From assembly GCA_030747505.1 (NCBI GenBank), contig JASLKQ010000023.1, forward strand, positions 1 to 39,916: a stretch of DNA of 39,916 nucleotides. The letters run 5' to 3'. This DNA is from Verrucomicrobiota bacterium (GTDB lineage: Bacteria > Verrucomicrobiota > Verrucomicrobiia > Limisphaerales > UBA1100). Positions 25,324-33,216 of this stretch are shown here, one piece after another; within the stretch, counting starts at the first letter, position 1; each line of letters begins with the position of its first letter. Position numbers and translations under genes: made by a program. The notes under the pieces were generated by a model. That model worked only from the letters and a program-made list of their open reading frames with translations, had not been told where the DNA came from and ran no database searches.

Positions 25324-26421
25324 ATGGGGCATCTAAAACTACACATCCCGGGACCCGTTGAGGTTAGTCAAGAGACTTGGCAGGCAATGTCGACACCGAT
25401 GATAGGCCATCGTAGCTCAAATTTTCAGGACCTATATGGCAAAATCCAACCCCAACTTCAGGAGCTGCTAGGCACTGAAAGGTTAGTCTACCTGAGCACC
25501 TCTTCAGCCTGGGGTATAATGGAAGGAGCCATCCGTAACTTAGCCCGGAAAAAGATTCTCTGCTGCATGTGCGGTGCCTTTTCGGATAAATGGCTGGATG
25601 TTGCTACACGGTGCGGAATTAATGCCGAAGGTCTTCAAGTGAAATGGGGTTCCCCTATTCTTCCTGAAGCAGTGGATGAAAAGTTGGCCTCAGGTGGTTT
25701 TGATGCCATCACCTTGGTTCATAATGAGACTTCCACCGGAGTCATGAATCCACTCGAGGAAATTGCCAAGCTAAAGAATAAATATCCCGATGTGATGTTT
25801 ATCGTGGATAGTGTCAGCTCCATGACAGCTGTCCCCATTAATTTCGACCAACTCGGAATCGATGTTTTACTTGCAGGCACCCAAAAGGCCTGGGCCTTGC
25901 CCCCGGGACTATCTGTCTTTGTTGCTTCTGAAGGAGCTTTGGAACGTTCTGCCAAATCACAAACGCGAGGATACTATTTTGATTTTCATGAATTTCAGAA
26001 GAATGCTGAAAAAAACATGACCCCCAGTACTCCGAGTATCCCTCACATTAATGGAATGTCACTAAAGCTGGATGAGTTCTTCACTGAAGGAATGGAGAAA
26101 CGCTATGAAAGACATCAAAAAACCAATCAAATGACCCGAAACTGGGCCTCCAGACACGGATTCACCTTGTTTCCAGAAAGTGGTTATGAATCCGTATCCC
26201 TGACTTGTCTCAATAACGGAGCCAAGGATGGGGGCACTGTAGTTGATGTGCCTAGACTCCAGAGTTTAATGAAAGATAAAGGCATCCTCATTGACGGTGG
26301 CTACGGGAAACTTAAAGGGAAAGCATTTCGGCTTTCGAATATGGGCGATGAAACAGAAGAAACAATGACTGACCTTTTCAATAAACTCGATGCTTCGTTG
26401 GATGAACTCGGGCAGTCCTAG
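25324..26421 (+). CDS. Class V PLP-dependent aminotransferase (alanine/serine-glyoxylate type)
   Basis: 365 residues from the ATG at 25324. An in-frame TTG at 25285 would run the coding region through the 20-bp palindrome and is less likely. Family features: IPGPVEVSQ, MIGHRSSNF, HNETSTGVMNP, VDSVSSMTAVP, and the PLP lysine Lys188 in AGTQKAWALPPG. It belongs with serine-pyruvate, alanine-glyoxylate and PucG-type aminotransferases; the amino donor cannot be read from sequence. It may serve serine/glycine metabolism. It converges on an Lrp/AsnC gene, and the stop codons share the four bases CTAG (26418-26421). Confidence 0.85.
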   Translation: MGHLKLHIPGPVEVSQETWQAMSTPMIGHRSSNFQDLYGKIQPQLQELLGTERLVYLSTSSAWGIMEGAIRNLARKKILCCMCGAFSDKWLDVATRCGINAEGLQVKWGSPILPEAVDEKLASGGFDAITLVHNETSTGVMNPLEEIAKLKNKYPDVMFIVDSVSSMTAVPINFDQLGIDVLLAGTQKAWALPPGLSVFVASEGALERSAKSQTRGYYFDFHEFQKNAEKNMTPSTPSIPHINGMSLKLDEFFTEGMEKRYERHQKTNQMTRNWASRHGFTLFPESGYESVSLTCLNNGAKDGGTVVDVPRLQSLMKDKGILIDGGYGKLKGKAFRLSNMGDETEETMTDLFNKLDASLDELGQS

Positions 26422-26897
26422 GGAGACACTGCTAGTTTTTCGTCACTGAATTCCCCTCCCATCAAGATTCCCTGCTCCTTGTAGGGTTTTAGCATAAAAT
26501 GGGTAACTGTGGAGATAACTCCCTGAATGGTAGCCAACTTCTCAGATACGAACGATGACATCGCCTTCAGATCCGAACCCTCCACGACCACCATCAAGTC
26601 ATAACCGCCACTCATCAGATAACAACTGCGCACCTCATCAAACTTGGCTATTCGAGAGGCCAATCGATCAAACCCACCCTCGCGTTCCGGTGTAATCTTC
26701 ACCTCGATTACAGCCCGCACAAGATCGACCTCCAGTTTGTTTTCATTAATGACAGTACGATAACCCAAAATGACGCCATCCTCTTCCATTGATTTAATCC
26801 GAGAATCGATCTCACTCTCATCACGATTCAGGCGGGTCGCAATCTGACCCGGTGTCAACGAGGCGTCATCACGCAGTAATTTTAGCAGTTCATCCAT
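26418..26897 (-). CDS. Lrp/AsnC family transcriptional regulator
   Basis: 159 residues from the ATG at 26897 (an in-frame TTG at 26903 is less likely). The N-terminal winged helix-turn-helix covers about residues 1-55 (LTPGQIATRLNRDESEIDSRIKSMEEDGVILGY). The C-terminal RAM/AsnC domain shows the effector-site signature GGYDLMVVVEG. Such proteins form octamers and respond to amino acids. An amino-acid aminotransferase lies next door, and the 20-bp palindrome in front of that gene is a candidate target, which is inference. Convergent with the aminotransferase; 41 bases beyond the ispE stop on the same strand. Confidence 0.88.
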   Translation of the reverse strand: MDELLKLLRDDASLTPGQIATRLNRDESEIDSRIKSMEEDGVILGYRTVINENKLEVDLVRAVIEVKITPEREGGFDRLASRIAKFDEVRSCYLMSGGYDLMVVVEGSDLKAMSSFVSEKLATIQGVISTVTHFMLKPYKEQGILMGGEFSDEKLAVSP

Positions 26898-26938
26898 ACA
26901 CAAAGGCTACTGGCACCCCACTCGCATAGTCACGTTTT

Positions 26939-27793
26939 TTATAGGGATACGGTCGCAGACCATCCGGTTTGGCCAAAATTCTGATGGTATTTCTCCCGCA
27001 GAGACTCGGCTGCGGGTCTATCTTCAGTAATCGCAAAGGTGGTCGATCCGCTTCCTGACATCAATGCACTTAGTGCTCCATTCCCCATAAGAAATTTTTT
27101 TATCACTGACAAAACAACATATTTCTCAAAAACAGGGAGTTCCAAGGAATTAAATAAAACACTCAGATCTCCGGATCGTAATTTTGTGACAACATCATCT
27201 AATTGGCCTGTCTTTCCGTAACTCTCAGGGAGACACGCCAGTTTTCCATATGCCCAAGGGGTGCTGACCCCAAATCCGGGATTTATCATGACCAGGCCTT
27301 TCCCATTTAAAACCTCAAACGGTTCAACAGGATGCACTTGTTCCCCCCGTCCCGAACCCAAGGCCACCTCATCCTGCAAAAAGAACGGGACATCAGAGCC
27401 CAGTGCTGCAGCTATCGCATACAAACAATCATCATCCAAAGGTTGGCCATACAGTTCATTCAACCCTCTCAACGTAAAGGCAGCATTACTACTGCCTGCC
27501 CCGATTCCAGCAGATATGGGTAAATTCTTTTGTAGATGGATTTTCACTCCATCCCCTTGAATTTCCTCCAGAAAAGAAACGGCCGCACGATGGACCAAAT
27601 TTTCACTACCGGTTTCAAGTCTTGCGTCACTACAGCTCAGCTCAACTCCATGGCCCGACTTTTCAAAACGCAATTCATCACAGAGAGGCACCGGCTGAAA
27701 AATTGTCTCTAATTCGTGAAATCCATCTGGCCGCCGATTCACAACATTAAGCAGAAGGTTTACCTTGCAGTGGGATTTAAGCGCAAGGCTCAT
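26939..27793 (-). CDS. ispE: 4-diphosphocytidyl-2-C-methyl-D-erythritol kinase
   Basis: 284 residues, GHMP kinase of the non-mevalonate (MEP) isoprenoid pathway. The ATP loop is PISAGIGAGSSNAA (92-105), the conserved Lys10 (SHCKVNLLLNV) and Asp134 (GSDVPFF) match the family active site, and SGSGSTTFAI is the third GHMP motif. Start ATG at 27793 has AAGG upstream, within 8 bases of the tatC stop, so it is probably cotranscribed with tatA and tatC. Confidence 0.95.
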   Translation of the reverse strand: MSLALKSHCKVNLLLNVVNRRPDGFHELETIFQPVPLCDELRFEKSGHGVELSCSDARLETGSENLVHRAAVSFLEEIQGDGVKIHLQKNLPISAGIGAGSSNAAFTLRGLNELYGQPLDDDCLYAIAAALGSDVPFFLQDEVALGSGRGEQVHPVEPFEVLNGKGLVMINPGFGVSTPWAYGKLACLPESYGKTGQLDDVVTKLRSGDLSVLFNSLELPVFEKYVVLSVIKKFLMGNGALSALMSGSGSTTFAITEDRPAAESLREKYHQNFGQTGWSATVSL

Positions 27794-27801
27794 GATCGAC
27801 C

Positions 27802-29385
27802 TTAATCTTCTTCCTCAGCGAGCGCTTTCTTATGCCAAAACCAAGCAATTAATATGCTCAACTCATAAAGCAGATGCAGGGGGGCAGCCACTAAAAGTAA
27901 TGTGAAAGGATCCCCTGTTGGCGTTAACACAGCTGACAAGACCAGATTAATCACAACGGCGTACATCCTGAAATTAGCAAGCTTCTTGTAATCAAGGATA
28001 CCAATCCTGACCAACAACAAGAGCACCATTGGTAACTGAAATGCAATACCCATAATTAGCATGGTCACACATACAAAAGAGATATAGTCACCAGCGCGCC
28101 AAGCATCTGAAGTGAACCCTAACATTCCGGAGAAGCCTACAGCAGCCCACAGAGCAATAGGAATAACTATTTTATATGCAAACAACGCTCCGCTAAGGAA
28201 TAGAAAACTCCCTATGCCTGACAACTTGAAAAGCCAGCCTTTTTCCCTGACTCGCAAAGCCGGCAACACAAACTGAAATACAAATAACAATACGAATGGC
28301 ATGGAAACAGAAATCCCACCATAGAAAGCAATTCTTAATGCAATTTTGAATGGTTCCATCGGGTCATATGTCTTTGGATCTTGGTCCCATTTCTTCCCTG
28401 TACCATTTAAGTCCACCATGAGTCTTAAAATATATTGTGTTCCATTCTGATCGGATTCCACAGGGTAAGGCTCCAGCTTCAATGCCGTGACTTGAGTTGT
28501 ATTTGTAGCAACTCCCCATATTTGACCTGAATCGGCCATTTCATTTAAATCTGATTGGCGTATTTGTTTTATTACCGCATTCCCAAATCGAATTGGAATA
28601 GTCCGCTTGGCAGGATTACCGGCAACCATGCTTTGCTCATATGTTTGCGCCTTTTCAAGGGGACTTAACAGAGCATCCACAACATAACCCGCCCCCATCA
28701 AAGCAATCAATAACCCTAGAAGAATGGCCACCACACACTTAACCAACATCCAACGCAAATCTTCTAGGTGATCAAAGAATGGCTTTATGGGGCCTCCAAA
28801 GACTTCATCTTCGTCACCGTCGTCTTCTCCGCCGGAATCATCCACATTGCCTCGGTCAAAGCCGCCTCCATCATATGAAGACTGACCATAATCACCATGG
28901 TCATCTTCATGGCCGTGATAATCATGTTCATCATTATGATAATGCTCCTCGTGATACTCATCATGGTAGTCGTGATGATATTCATCATGGCCATGATCAT
29001 GCTCCTCACCGGAAGACTTCTCGTCCCCCTCCTCAAGTTCACCGGCTATATTAGGTTCAACTATCTCTCCATCGGAATGTTCATCCTTATGAGAAACCTC
29101 TTCCTTTACTTCGGCAACAGAAGCCTCCTCCTCTAGAGTCTCATCACTATGATCCGTACCAGAAACCGGTTCATCAGCATGTCTTTTTTCAACTTCATCA
29201 GGCTGTGGAAACTTAGCTTCAGGAAAGTCGACATCTGGCCCCTTTATCTGGTTCTTCTCATCAAAAGGCAGTTCTTCCTGCCCTTCAGAGTCTAAAGTTA
29301 AATCTTCTGGTAAGGGGGATTTTTCCGGTGATTCATCACCTCCGGGATGAGAAGACCCGGTATTATCTTCGGGCTCCTTAGCCAT
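27802..29385 (-). CDS. tatC: Sec-independent translocase TatC with long acidic/His-rich N-terminal extension
   Basis: 527 residues from the ATG at 29385, about twice the usual 240-260. Residues 1-198 are a hydrophilic extension dominated by Glu, Asp and Ser, with 13 His between 129 and 163 (HDHGHDEYHHDYHDEYHEEH and onward). The TatC core begins at KPFFDHLEDLRWMLVK (201-216), keeping the conserved N-terminal Glu208. Predicted membrane segments are near 214-240, 352-375, 388-412, 432-458, 473-490 and 494-516. The loop between the first two is about 110 residues, well beyond the usual size. The fourth-segment FE(V/L)P motif reads FQLP (Gln450), as in plastid TatC. It receives twin-arginine substrates with TatA; the DUF1501 protein here is one candidate. 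TTG at 29391 is an alternative start. Confidence 0.92.
   Translation of the reverse strand: MAKEPEDNTGSSHPGGDESPEKSPLPEDLTLDSEGQEELPFDEKNQIKGPDVDFPEAKFPQPDEVEKRHADEPVSGTDHSDETLEEEASVAEVKEEVSHKDEHSDGEIVEPNIAGELEEGDEKSSGEEHDHGHDEYHHDYHDEYHEEHYHNDEHDYHGHEDDHGDYGQSSYDGGGFDRGNVDDSGGEDDGDEDEVFGGPIKPFFDHLEDLRWMLVKCVVAILLGLLIALMGAGYVVDALLSPLEKAQTYEQSMVAGNPAKRTIPIRFGNAVIKQIRQSDLNEMADSGQIWGVATNTTQVTALKLEPYPVESDQNGTQYILRLMVDLNGTGKKWDQDPKTYDPMEPFKIALRIAFYGGISVSMPFVLLFVFQFVLPALRVREKGWLFKLSGIGSFLFLSGALFAYKIVIPIALWAAVGFSGMLGFTSDAWRAGDYISFVCVTMLIMGIAFQLPMVLLLLVRIGILDYKKLANFRMYAVVINLVLSAVLTPTGDPFTLLLVAAPLHLLYELSILIAWFWHKKALAEEED
28897..29001 (-). repeat. His/Asp/Glu/Tyr-rich low-complexity stretch within tatC
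   Basis: Residues 129-163 of TatC are almost entirely His, Asp, Glu and Tyr, in short irregular HDEYH-, HDYH- and HGH-like units. The DNA shows matching CATCATG/ATGATA-like repetition on the plus strand, suggesting growth by slippage. Composition is that of a metal-binding or buffering tail; no binding is proven. Confidence 0.7.
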
Positions 29386-29400
29386 ACGCAATTGAAATGA

Positions 29401-29700
29401 TCAGGCCTTGGATTCAGTGGAGGATTCGCTTTTCTTGTCCACTTCAGCTTGAGCAGGCTTCTCTTCGGCAGACTCTCGCTCTCGACGGCGTGCCTGATCC
29501 CTTTCATAGTCATCCTGTTCAACCTGGCGATCCATCTCGTAGCTAATCTCGGTAGAAGCCTTTTTGAACTCCTTGATGCCCTTGCCCAGCCCTTTGGCCA
29601 ATTCAGGTAGTTTTTTAGCCCCAAACAGCAAAAGGACTACAAACATGATTACCATGATCTCTCCCCACCCAAGTCCAAATGCCAGTATATACGTATTCAT
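29401..29700 (-). CDS. tatA: Twin-arginine translocase subunit TatA/TatE
   Basis: 99 residues. One N-terminal membrane segment (about 5-26), the FG hinge ([23 protein letters not shown], residues 26-48), the amphipathic helix, then a charged tail of about 50 residues. The short hinge-helix sequence fits TatA rather than TatB, and no tatB is seen nearby. A two-component TatA-TatC system, as in many bacteria, is likely unless tatB lies elsewhere. It starts the tatA-tatC-ispE unit, 15 bases ahead of tatC. No clear Shine-Dalgarno is seen. Confidence 0.93.
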   Translation of the reverse strand: MNTYILAFGLGWGEIMVIMFVVLLLFGAKKLPELAKGLGKGIKEFKKASTEISYEMDRQVEQDDYERDQARRRERESAEEKPAQAEVDKKSESSTESKA

Positions 29701-29751
29701 ACTTAAAAAGACGAGTGGAAACAGTAACTTTATTCACAGTCTATTGAAAGC

Positions 29752-29777
29752 AAAAAAGCCCCGGTCGCCCGGGGCTT
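29752..29777 (-). terminator. Rho-independent terminator of the tol-pal operon
   Basis: Read on the minus strand: AAGCCCCGG, loop GCGA, CCGGGGCTT, then a T run (plus-strand A at 29752-29757). A perfect 9-bp GC-rich stem 25 bases beyond the last pal stop. Confidence 0.93.
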
Positions 29778-29796
29778 CGCCAAGGGGGACTTGGCG
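29778..29796 (-). other. Second hairpin just before the tol-pal terminator
   Basis: CGCCAAG (29778-29784) and CTTGGCG (29790-29796) form a perfect 7-bp stem with a 5-base loop, directly next to the terminator stem and 6 bases after the pal stop. It has no T run of its own. It may stabilise the mRNA 3' end or be a simple tandem hairpin. Confidence 0.6.
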
Positions 29797-29802
29797 GATG
29801 AA

Positions 29803-30429
29803 TTAATTTGACGGCTTAAGTAGCACAAATTCACCTCTTCGATTCTTGGCAAAAGACTGCTCAGTTAGCCCATCGGACATGGGCACCTTTTCCCCATAAC
29901 TCGTGGTTCTAACCCGGCCCTGATTAATCCCTAAACGTATCAATTCATCAACAACAGCCAACGCCCGTCTTTCGCCCAGTGATATATTGTAGTCTTCAGT
30001 ACCACGTTCATCACAATGCCCCTCGACCATTAACTTGTGCGTTGGGTTTTGGATCAAATGTTGAGCGACAATCTCAACTTTCGTCAAATCCGAGGGTTTA
30101 ATGGAAGAACTGTCGTAATCAAAGTGAACCATTTGAGCAAGGAAGGTGTCCCTGTCTTCAATATCATTACCCGAGAAATTATTTCCCAAAGCCTCATTTA
30201 ACGGATCCTGCGGAATCTCAACTATTGTTGGGCCTGTCCCTCCACCCCCTGGATTCCCTCCTGGCAAGGGGTTCCCGCCTCCCAAAGGCTGCGCCGGCCC
30301 GGGCACCGTAACTGTTTTGACTATGGGCGTCATGGTAGGAATCTTGGTCAGACCCACTGGCTTTTGGCTTTTACAACCGCCTATCACCACAAGGACAACC
30401 ACAGAAAAAATTTTAATCAATGTTCTCAT
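29803..30429 (-). CDS. Pal-like OmpA-domain lipoprotein (second copy)
   Basis: 208 residues. Lipoprotein signal ending VIGGC with Cys19 as the lipidated residue; a Gly/Pro-rich linker (about 40-68); then an OmpA-like peptidoglycan-binding domain with HFDYDSSSIKPSDL, EGHCDERGTEDYNISLGERRA and GEKVP...KNRRGEF, the exact layout of Pal. It should sit in the outer membrane, binding peptidoglycan and TolB. AAGGAGGT before the ATG at 30429 is a near-perfect ribosome site. It follows a close paralogue after 38 bases and is the last gene of the tol-pal operon. Confidence 0.9.
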   Translation of the reverse strand: MRTLIKIFSVVVLVVIGGCKSQKPVGLTKIPTMTPIVKTVTVPGPAQPLGGGNPLPGGNPGGGGTGPTIVEIPQDPLNEALGNNFSGNDIEDRDTFLAQMVHFDYDSSSIKPSDLTKVEIVAQHLIQNPTHKLMVEGHCDERGTEDYNISLGERRALAVVDELIRLGINQGRVRTTSYGEKVPMSDGLTEQSFAKNRRGEFVLLKPSN

Positions 30430-30467
30430 TCAATTATACCTCCTTAAGCTGACAACTTTCACGGCCT

Positions 30468-31106
30468 CTACTGAGGCACCTCAACAACCCCTCCTGCCGG
30501 CATGAAGAGAACAAACTCTCCACGACGATTTTTTGAGCGAGCCTCCTTGGTGTTAGATTCAGAAACAGGAACCTTCTCTCCAAAACTCTGAGTACCCAAG
30601 CGCTCTGGACCAACCCCAAGACGCGCCAACTCCTCTGCCACAGACAATGCCCTGCGCTCTCCCAGTGACAAATTATATTCCTCGGTTCCTCGCTCATCAC
30701 AATGCCCCTCTATCAGAAGCATATGATTCGGGTTTTGCGTAAGGTGCTGAGCAACCTGCGCTACTAATTCCATATCTTGGGGACGCAACTCGGAACTGTC
30801 ATAGTCGAAATGAACTGCAACAAAAACATTACGCTGTTCCTGATAGTTTTCCGGAATAGCAAGAGGCTCATTAGGGTTATTATTCCCCCCAATATCGGTC
30901 CCATTGGGATTGCCACCATTACCTCCTACATTACCAGGAGGAAGCGGGTTCTGGGGATTATTGGCGTTATCTCCCGGACCCAACGGCTTGTTGCCGTTCG
31001 GATTTGCCCCTGCAAACTTCGGAATCTTGGTTATGCCAGCACCTTCCTTGGATTTACAACCAAGCACGGTCAACCCTAATAGTGCCGCACACACAACCAT
31101 TTTCAT
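30468..31106 (-). CDS. pal: Peptidoglycan-associated lipoprotein Pal (first copy)
   Basis: 212 residues from the ATG at 31106, which has GAGGAG 8 bases upstream and gives a compact lipoprotein signal (MKMVVCAALLGLTVLGC, lipid Cys17). A second in-frame ATG at 31124, also with AAGGAG, would give a longer signal, so the start is not certain. An Asn/Gly/Pro-rich linker (about 35-85) precedes the OmpA-like domain: HFDYDSSELRP, EGHCDERGTEEYNLSLGERRA, GEKVPVSES, KNRRGEFVLF. Pal anchors the outer membrane to peptidoglycan and works with TolB. It lies 60 bases after tolB; that gap holds GGGC/GCCC around a TAAGGAGG sequence on the minus strand. Confidence 0.92.
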   Translation of the reverse strand: MKMVVCAALLGLTVLGCKSKEGAGITKIPKFAGANPNGNKPLGPGDNANNPQNPLPPGNVGGNGGNPNGTDIGGNNNPNEPLAIPENYQEQRNVFVAVHFDYDSSELRPQDMELVAQVAQHLTQNPNHMLLIEGHCDERGTEEYNLSLGERRALSVAEELARLGVGPERLGTQSFGEKVPVSESNTKEARSKNRRGEFVLFMPAGGVVEVPQ

Positions 31107-31166
31107 TATGAATTCTCCTCGCATAGTCACTCCTTATTTAAAGGGCCTCCTTAGCCCGATTGAAAC

Positions 31167-32381
31167 TTACTTTCCCCACGCTGGTTGGGACGCACTGCCT
31201 GCAAAGGCTGGGAGTATCTTCACCTGTTTTGTCGGCACGTCAACTATTGCGAGACCTCTCTTATTCACACCCCTGCGAGTAAATATGAGATTCCGACTGT
31301 TGGGAGCCCAGGTCGGGCCTTCACCTGAAGCAATTACTTTAGCCTCGCCTCCCTGTGAGGGGACAACGCAAACGTTAAATCCTCCCATTTGCGAAGTAAA
31401 CGCTATCCACTTCCCATCGGGAGACCAACTCGGTTCTGACGGATTAAGAACTCCATTGGTTGGCACGCGTATCATGTTACCTCCTTGAGCAGCTACTTTT
31501 ACCAGCATACGCTTCCCTCGTGCTCGCGTAGCAAAACAAAGCCACTGGCCATCCGGAGACCAATTCACTCCACTCTCCTCTTCTTTGGTCACACAAATAC
31601 GGTTAAGACTCGTTCCCTTGAGATCTTTCATAAATTTCCAAGTGGGCGGAGCCACATAAACATCGGGACTGCCCCCTTTGCTGAGTATCATGGCCAAAAA
31701 TCCTTGTGGAGATAGTACGCCACCGGTGTTTAAACCCCGGTATCGAGCCATCACATCACGTGCTCCGGTTTTCATGTTCTGCCGAAGCACAGTGGTGTTT
31801 TCAATTCCTCCCCGCTTAAGCCAAGAAGTATAATAAAACTCTGAATTATCCGGAGACCATTTGGGAGAACCAACCAACGTCTTGTCATTGGTCAAGGCTA
31901 CAGGCTTGTGACCGTCAAAATCCGATAGGAAAATCTCCTCAGCCCGCTCTGCAAGATTACCGATTCTCATCTTGAACAGAATTCTTGTCTGCGCAATCCC
32001 AGGTTTGCCGGTCAGGGCTCTAATCACATCATCACTCAGAGCATGTGCCTGATCACGCAACCCACCTCCAGCATATTTGCGGTTGAAACCAAAATTGCCG
32101 GCCTTATCCATCAAAGCACCCTTAACAGCCTCCTCTACCGCTCCCTTCAGGACGAACGAAGCCTCTTCTTCCGGCACAACCCTACAACCCATAACCTCCA
32201 GATCAAACTTCAGCACAGCCGCCACCTCGCCAGAATAACCCGTTAATGCAACAGGTATGAGCTTATTTCTGGCGTCTCCCACGACTTGCAGGTTCCCTCC
32301 AGAACCAGAGACTCCAGCCTTAAGATGCGTCGTACTTGAAAAAAGAAAACTTGCAGTCAAAAAACACAGAAACACTCTCAT
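31167..32381 (-). CDS. tolB: Tol-Pal system protein TolB
   Basis: 404 residues from the ATG at 32381 (E. coli TolB 430). The chosen start follows GAGG and lies 4 bases after the tolA-like stop, and gives a proper signal peptide (MRVFLCFLTASFLFSSTTHLKAG is not broken by charge); the longer open frame upstream has no family support. An N-terminal TolB domain precedes a beta-propeller with repeats such as KWSPDNSEFYYTS, NWSPDGQWLCFA, SWSPDGKWIAFTS and TWAPNSRNLIFTR. It acts in the periplasm, linking the inner-membrane Tol complex to Pal. Confidence 0.9.
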   Translation of the reverse strand: MRVFLCFLTASFLFSSTTHLKAGVSGSGGNLQVVGDARNKLIPVALTGYSGEVAAVLKFDLEVMGCRVVPEEEASFVLKGAVEEAVKGALMDKAGNFGFNRKYAGGGLRDQAHALSDDVIRALTGKPGIAQTRILFKMRIGNLAERAEEIFLSDFDGHKPVALTNDKTLVGSPKWSPDNSEFYYTSWLKRGGIENTTVLRQNMKTGARDVMARYRGLNTGGVLSPQGFLAMILSKGGSPDVYVAPPTWKFMKDLKGTSLNRICVTKEEESGVNWSPDGQWLCFATRARGKRMLVKVAAQGGNMIRVPTNGVLNPSEPSWSPDGKWIAFTSQMGGFNVCVVPSQGGEAKVIASGEGPTWAPNSRNLIFTRRGVNKRGLAIVDVPTKQVKILPAFAGSASQPAWGK

Positions 32382-32385
32382 TAGA

Positions 32386-33216
32386 CTATCCTCGTAATCG
32401 CGGCGTAAAATCCAAGGTAAAGGTTCTCTTGGAATCTTTAGAGCCTGCAGGGAAACCCTTGCCAATGGTCTTCACACGGTCAAGCGCACTTTGTACAGAA
32501 CGGTCCAGGGTCGCGTCTCCAGTCTTATGAGTGATTCGGGAGCTTAAGACACGACCTGTACGGTCAATGGTCACCTCAACCACAGCCACTCTGGTGCGTG
32601 TGAGGTTTTTGGGAATCAGCGGCTGCCAGGTGCGGCGGTACACAGAAACCACATACTGCGCATAGGCAGTAAATGCTGCCGCGTTTGCCCCAGACACGTT
32701 CACCTTGATGCCAGCTGAAAGCTGACTGCGAAGATCACTAACCTTGCCGGTAAGTTTCGATGAATCGACCCTAGGCCTCATAGAAGCCGGCTTGGCAGCA
32801 GGTTTTGGGGAACTGGCTTCAACTGTCTTGGTTGATTGAGCAATTCTGATTGTTCGGGGCGGCGAAGGCTTCGATTTCGATGGGTTCTTAGGCCTAGGCC
32901 GAGGAGCAGTTTTTTTAGGGGTCGGCGGATTCCTGACTTTTCGTGGCGGGGTCGGCACCACCTTTTCTGGCTGAACCGGCTTGGGGGGCTGCGGCACTAC
33001 ATTCCGGCGAACCGTGGGGACTGGCTTGGCAGGCGCAGCCCTCACCGGCTTGGGGTTGAGAATATTATCCAGCACCTCTGGAGCAATCATGCTAAGGGTT
33101 GGCTGAACTTTATCGGGCTTCGTGATAAAAAAAGCGGCTGCGGCAATCAACAGGGCCGCCACCAAGACATGCAGGCCAATCGAAAGAAAAATGCACTTCT
33201 TTAACAAGCGGCTCAT
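32386..33216 (-). CDS. TolA/TonB-like energy transducer
   Basis: 276 residues. An N-terminal membrane anchor (about 8-31), a Pro/Lys-rich periplasmic spacer (about 53-130, with PKPV, PPRK and PRPRPK units), and a C-terminal TonB/TolA-type domain (about 165-276, YRRTWQPLIPKNL, VEVTIDRTGRVLSSRITHKTG). Its position between tolR/exbD and tolB makes a TolA role most likely, although the Pro-rich spacer looks TonB-like and TolA usually has a long Ala-rich helix. The ATG overlaps the tolR stop by 4 bases (ATGA). Confidence 0.85.
   Translation of the reverse strand: MSRLLKKCIFLSIGLHVLVAALLIAAAAFFITKPDKVQPTLSMIAPEVLDNILNPKPVRAAPAKPVPTVRRNVVPQPPKPVQPEKVVPTPPRKVRNPPTPKKTAPRPRPKNPSKSKPSPPRTIRIAQSTKTVEASSPKPAAKPASMRPRVDSSKLTGKVSDLRSQLSAGIKVNVSGANAAAFTAYAQYVVSVYRRTWQPLIPKNLTRTRVAVVEVTIDRTGRVLSSRITHKTGDATLDRSVQSALDRVKTIGKGFPAGSKDSKRTFTLDFTPRLRG

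Noticed and set aside
26904-26938. Promoter or terminator between ispE and the Lrp/AsnC gene
   Set aside because: The gap upstream of the Lrp/AsnC start is only 41 bases to the ispE stop and shows neither a stem with a T run nor a recognisable -35/-10 pair.
28779-29136. Plus- and minus-frame products rich in His/Arg or Met/Ile over the tatC extension
   Set aside because: These are other frames of the repetitive CAT/GAT-rich DNA encoding the His/Asp/Glu tail of TatC. The tatC frame joins directly to a proper TatC core.
29701-29751. Promoter for tatA
   Set aside because: TTGCTT followed by TAAAGT or AAGTTA at non-ideal spacing can be forced, but the match is too poor to call.
32382-32465. Upstream extension of tolB to 32465
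   Set aside because: It would overlap the tolA-like gene and bury the signal peptide. The ATG at 32381 has a GAGG site and a proper signal sequence.
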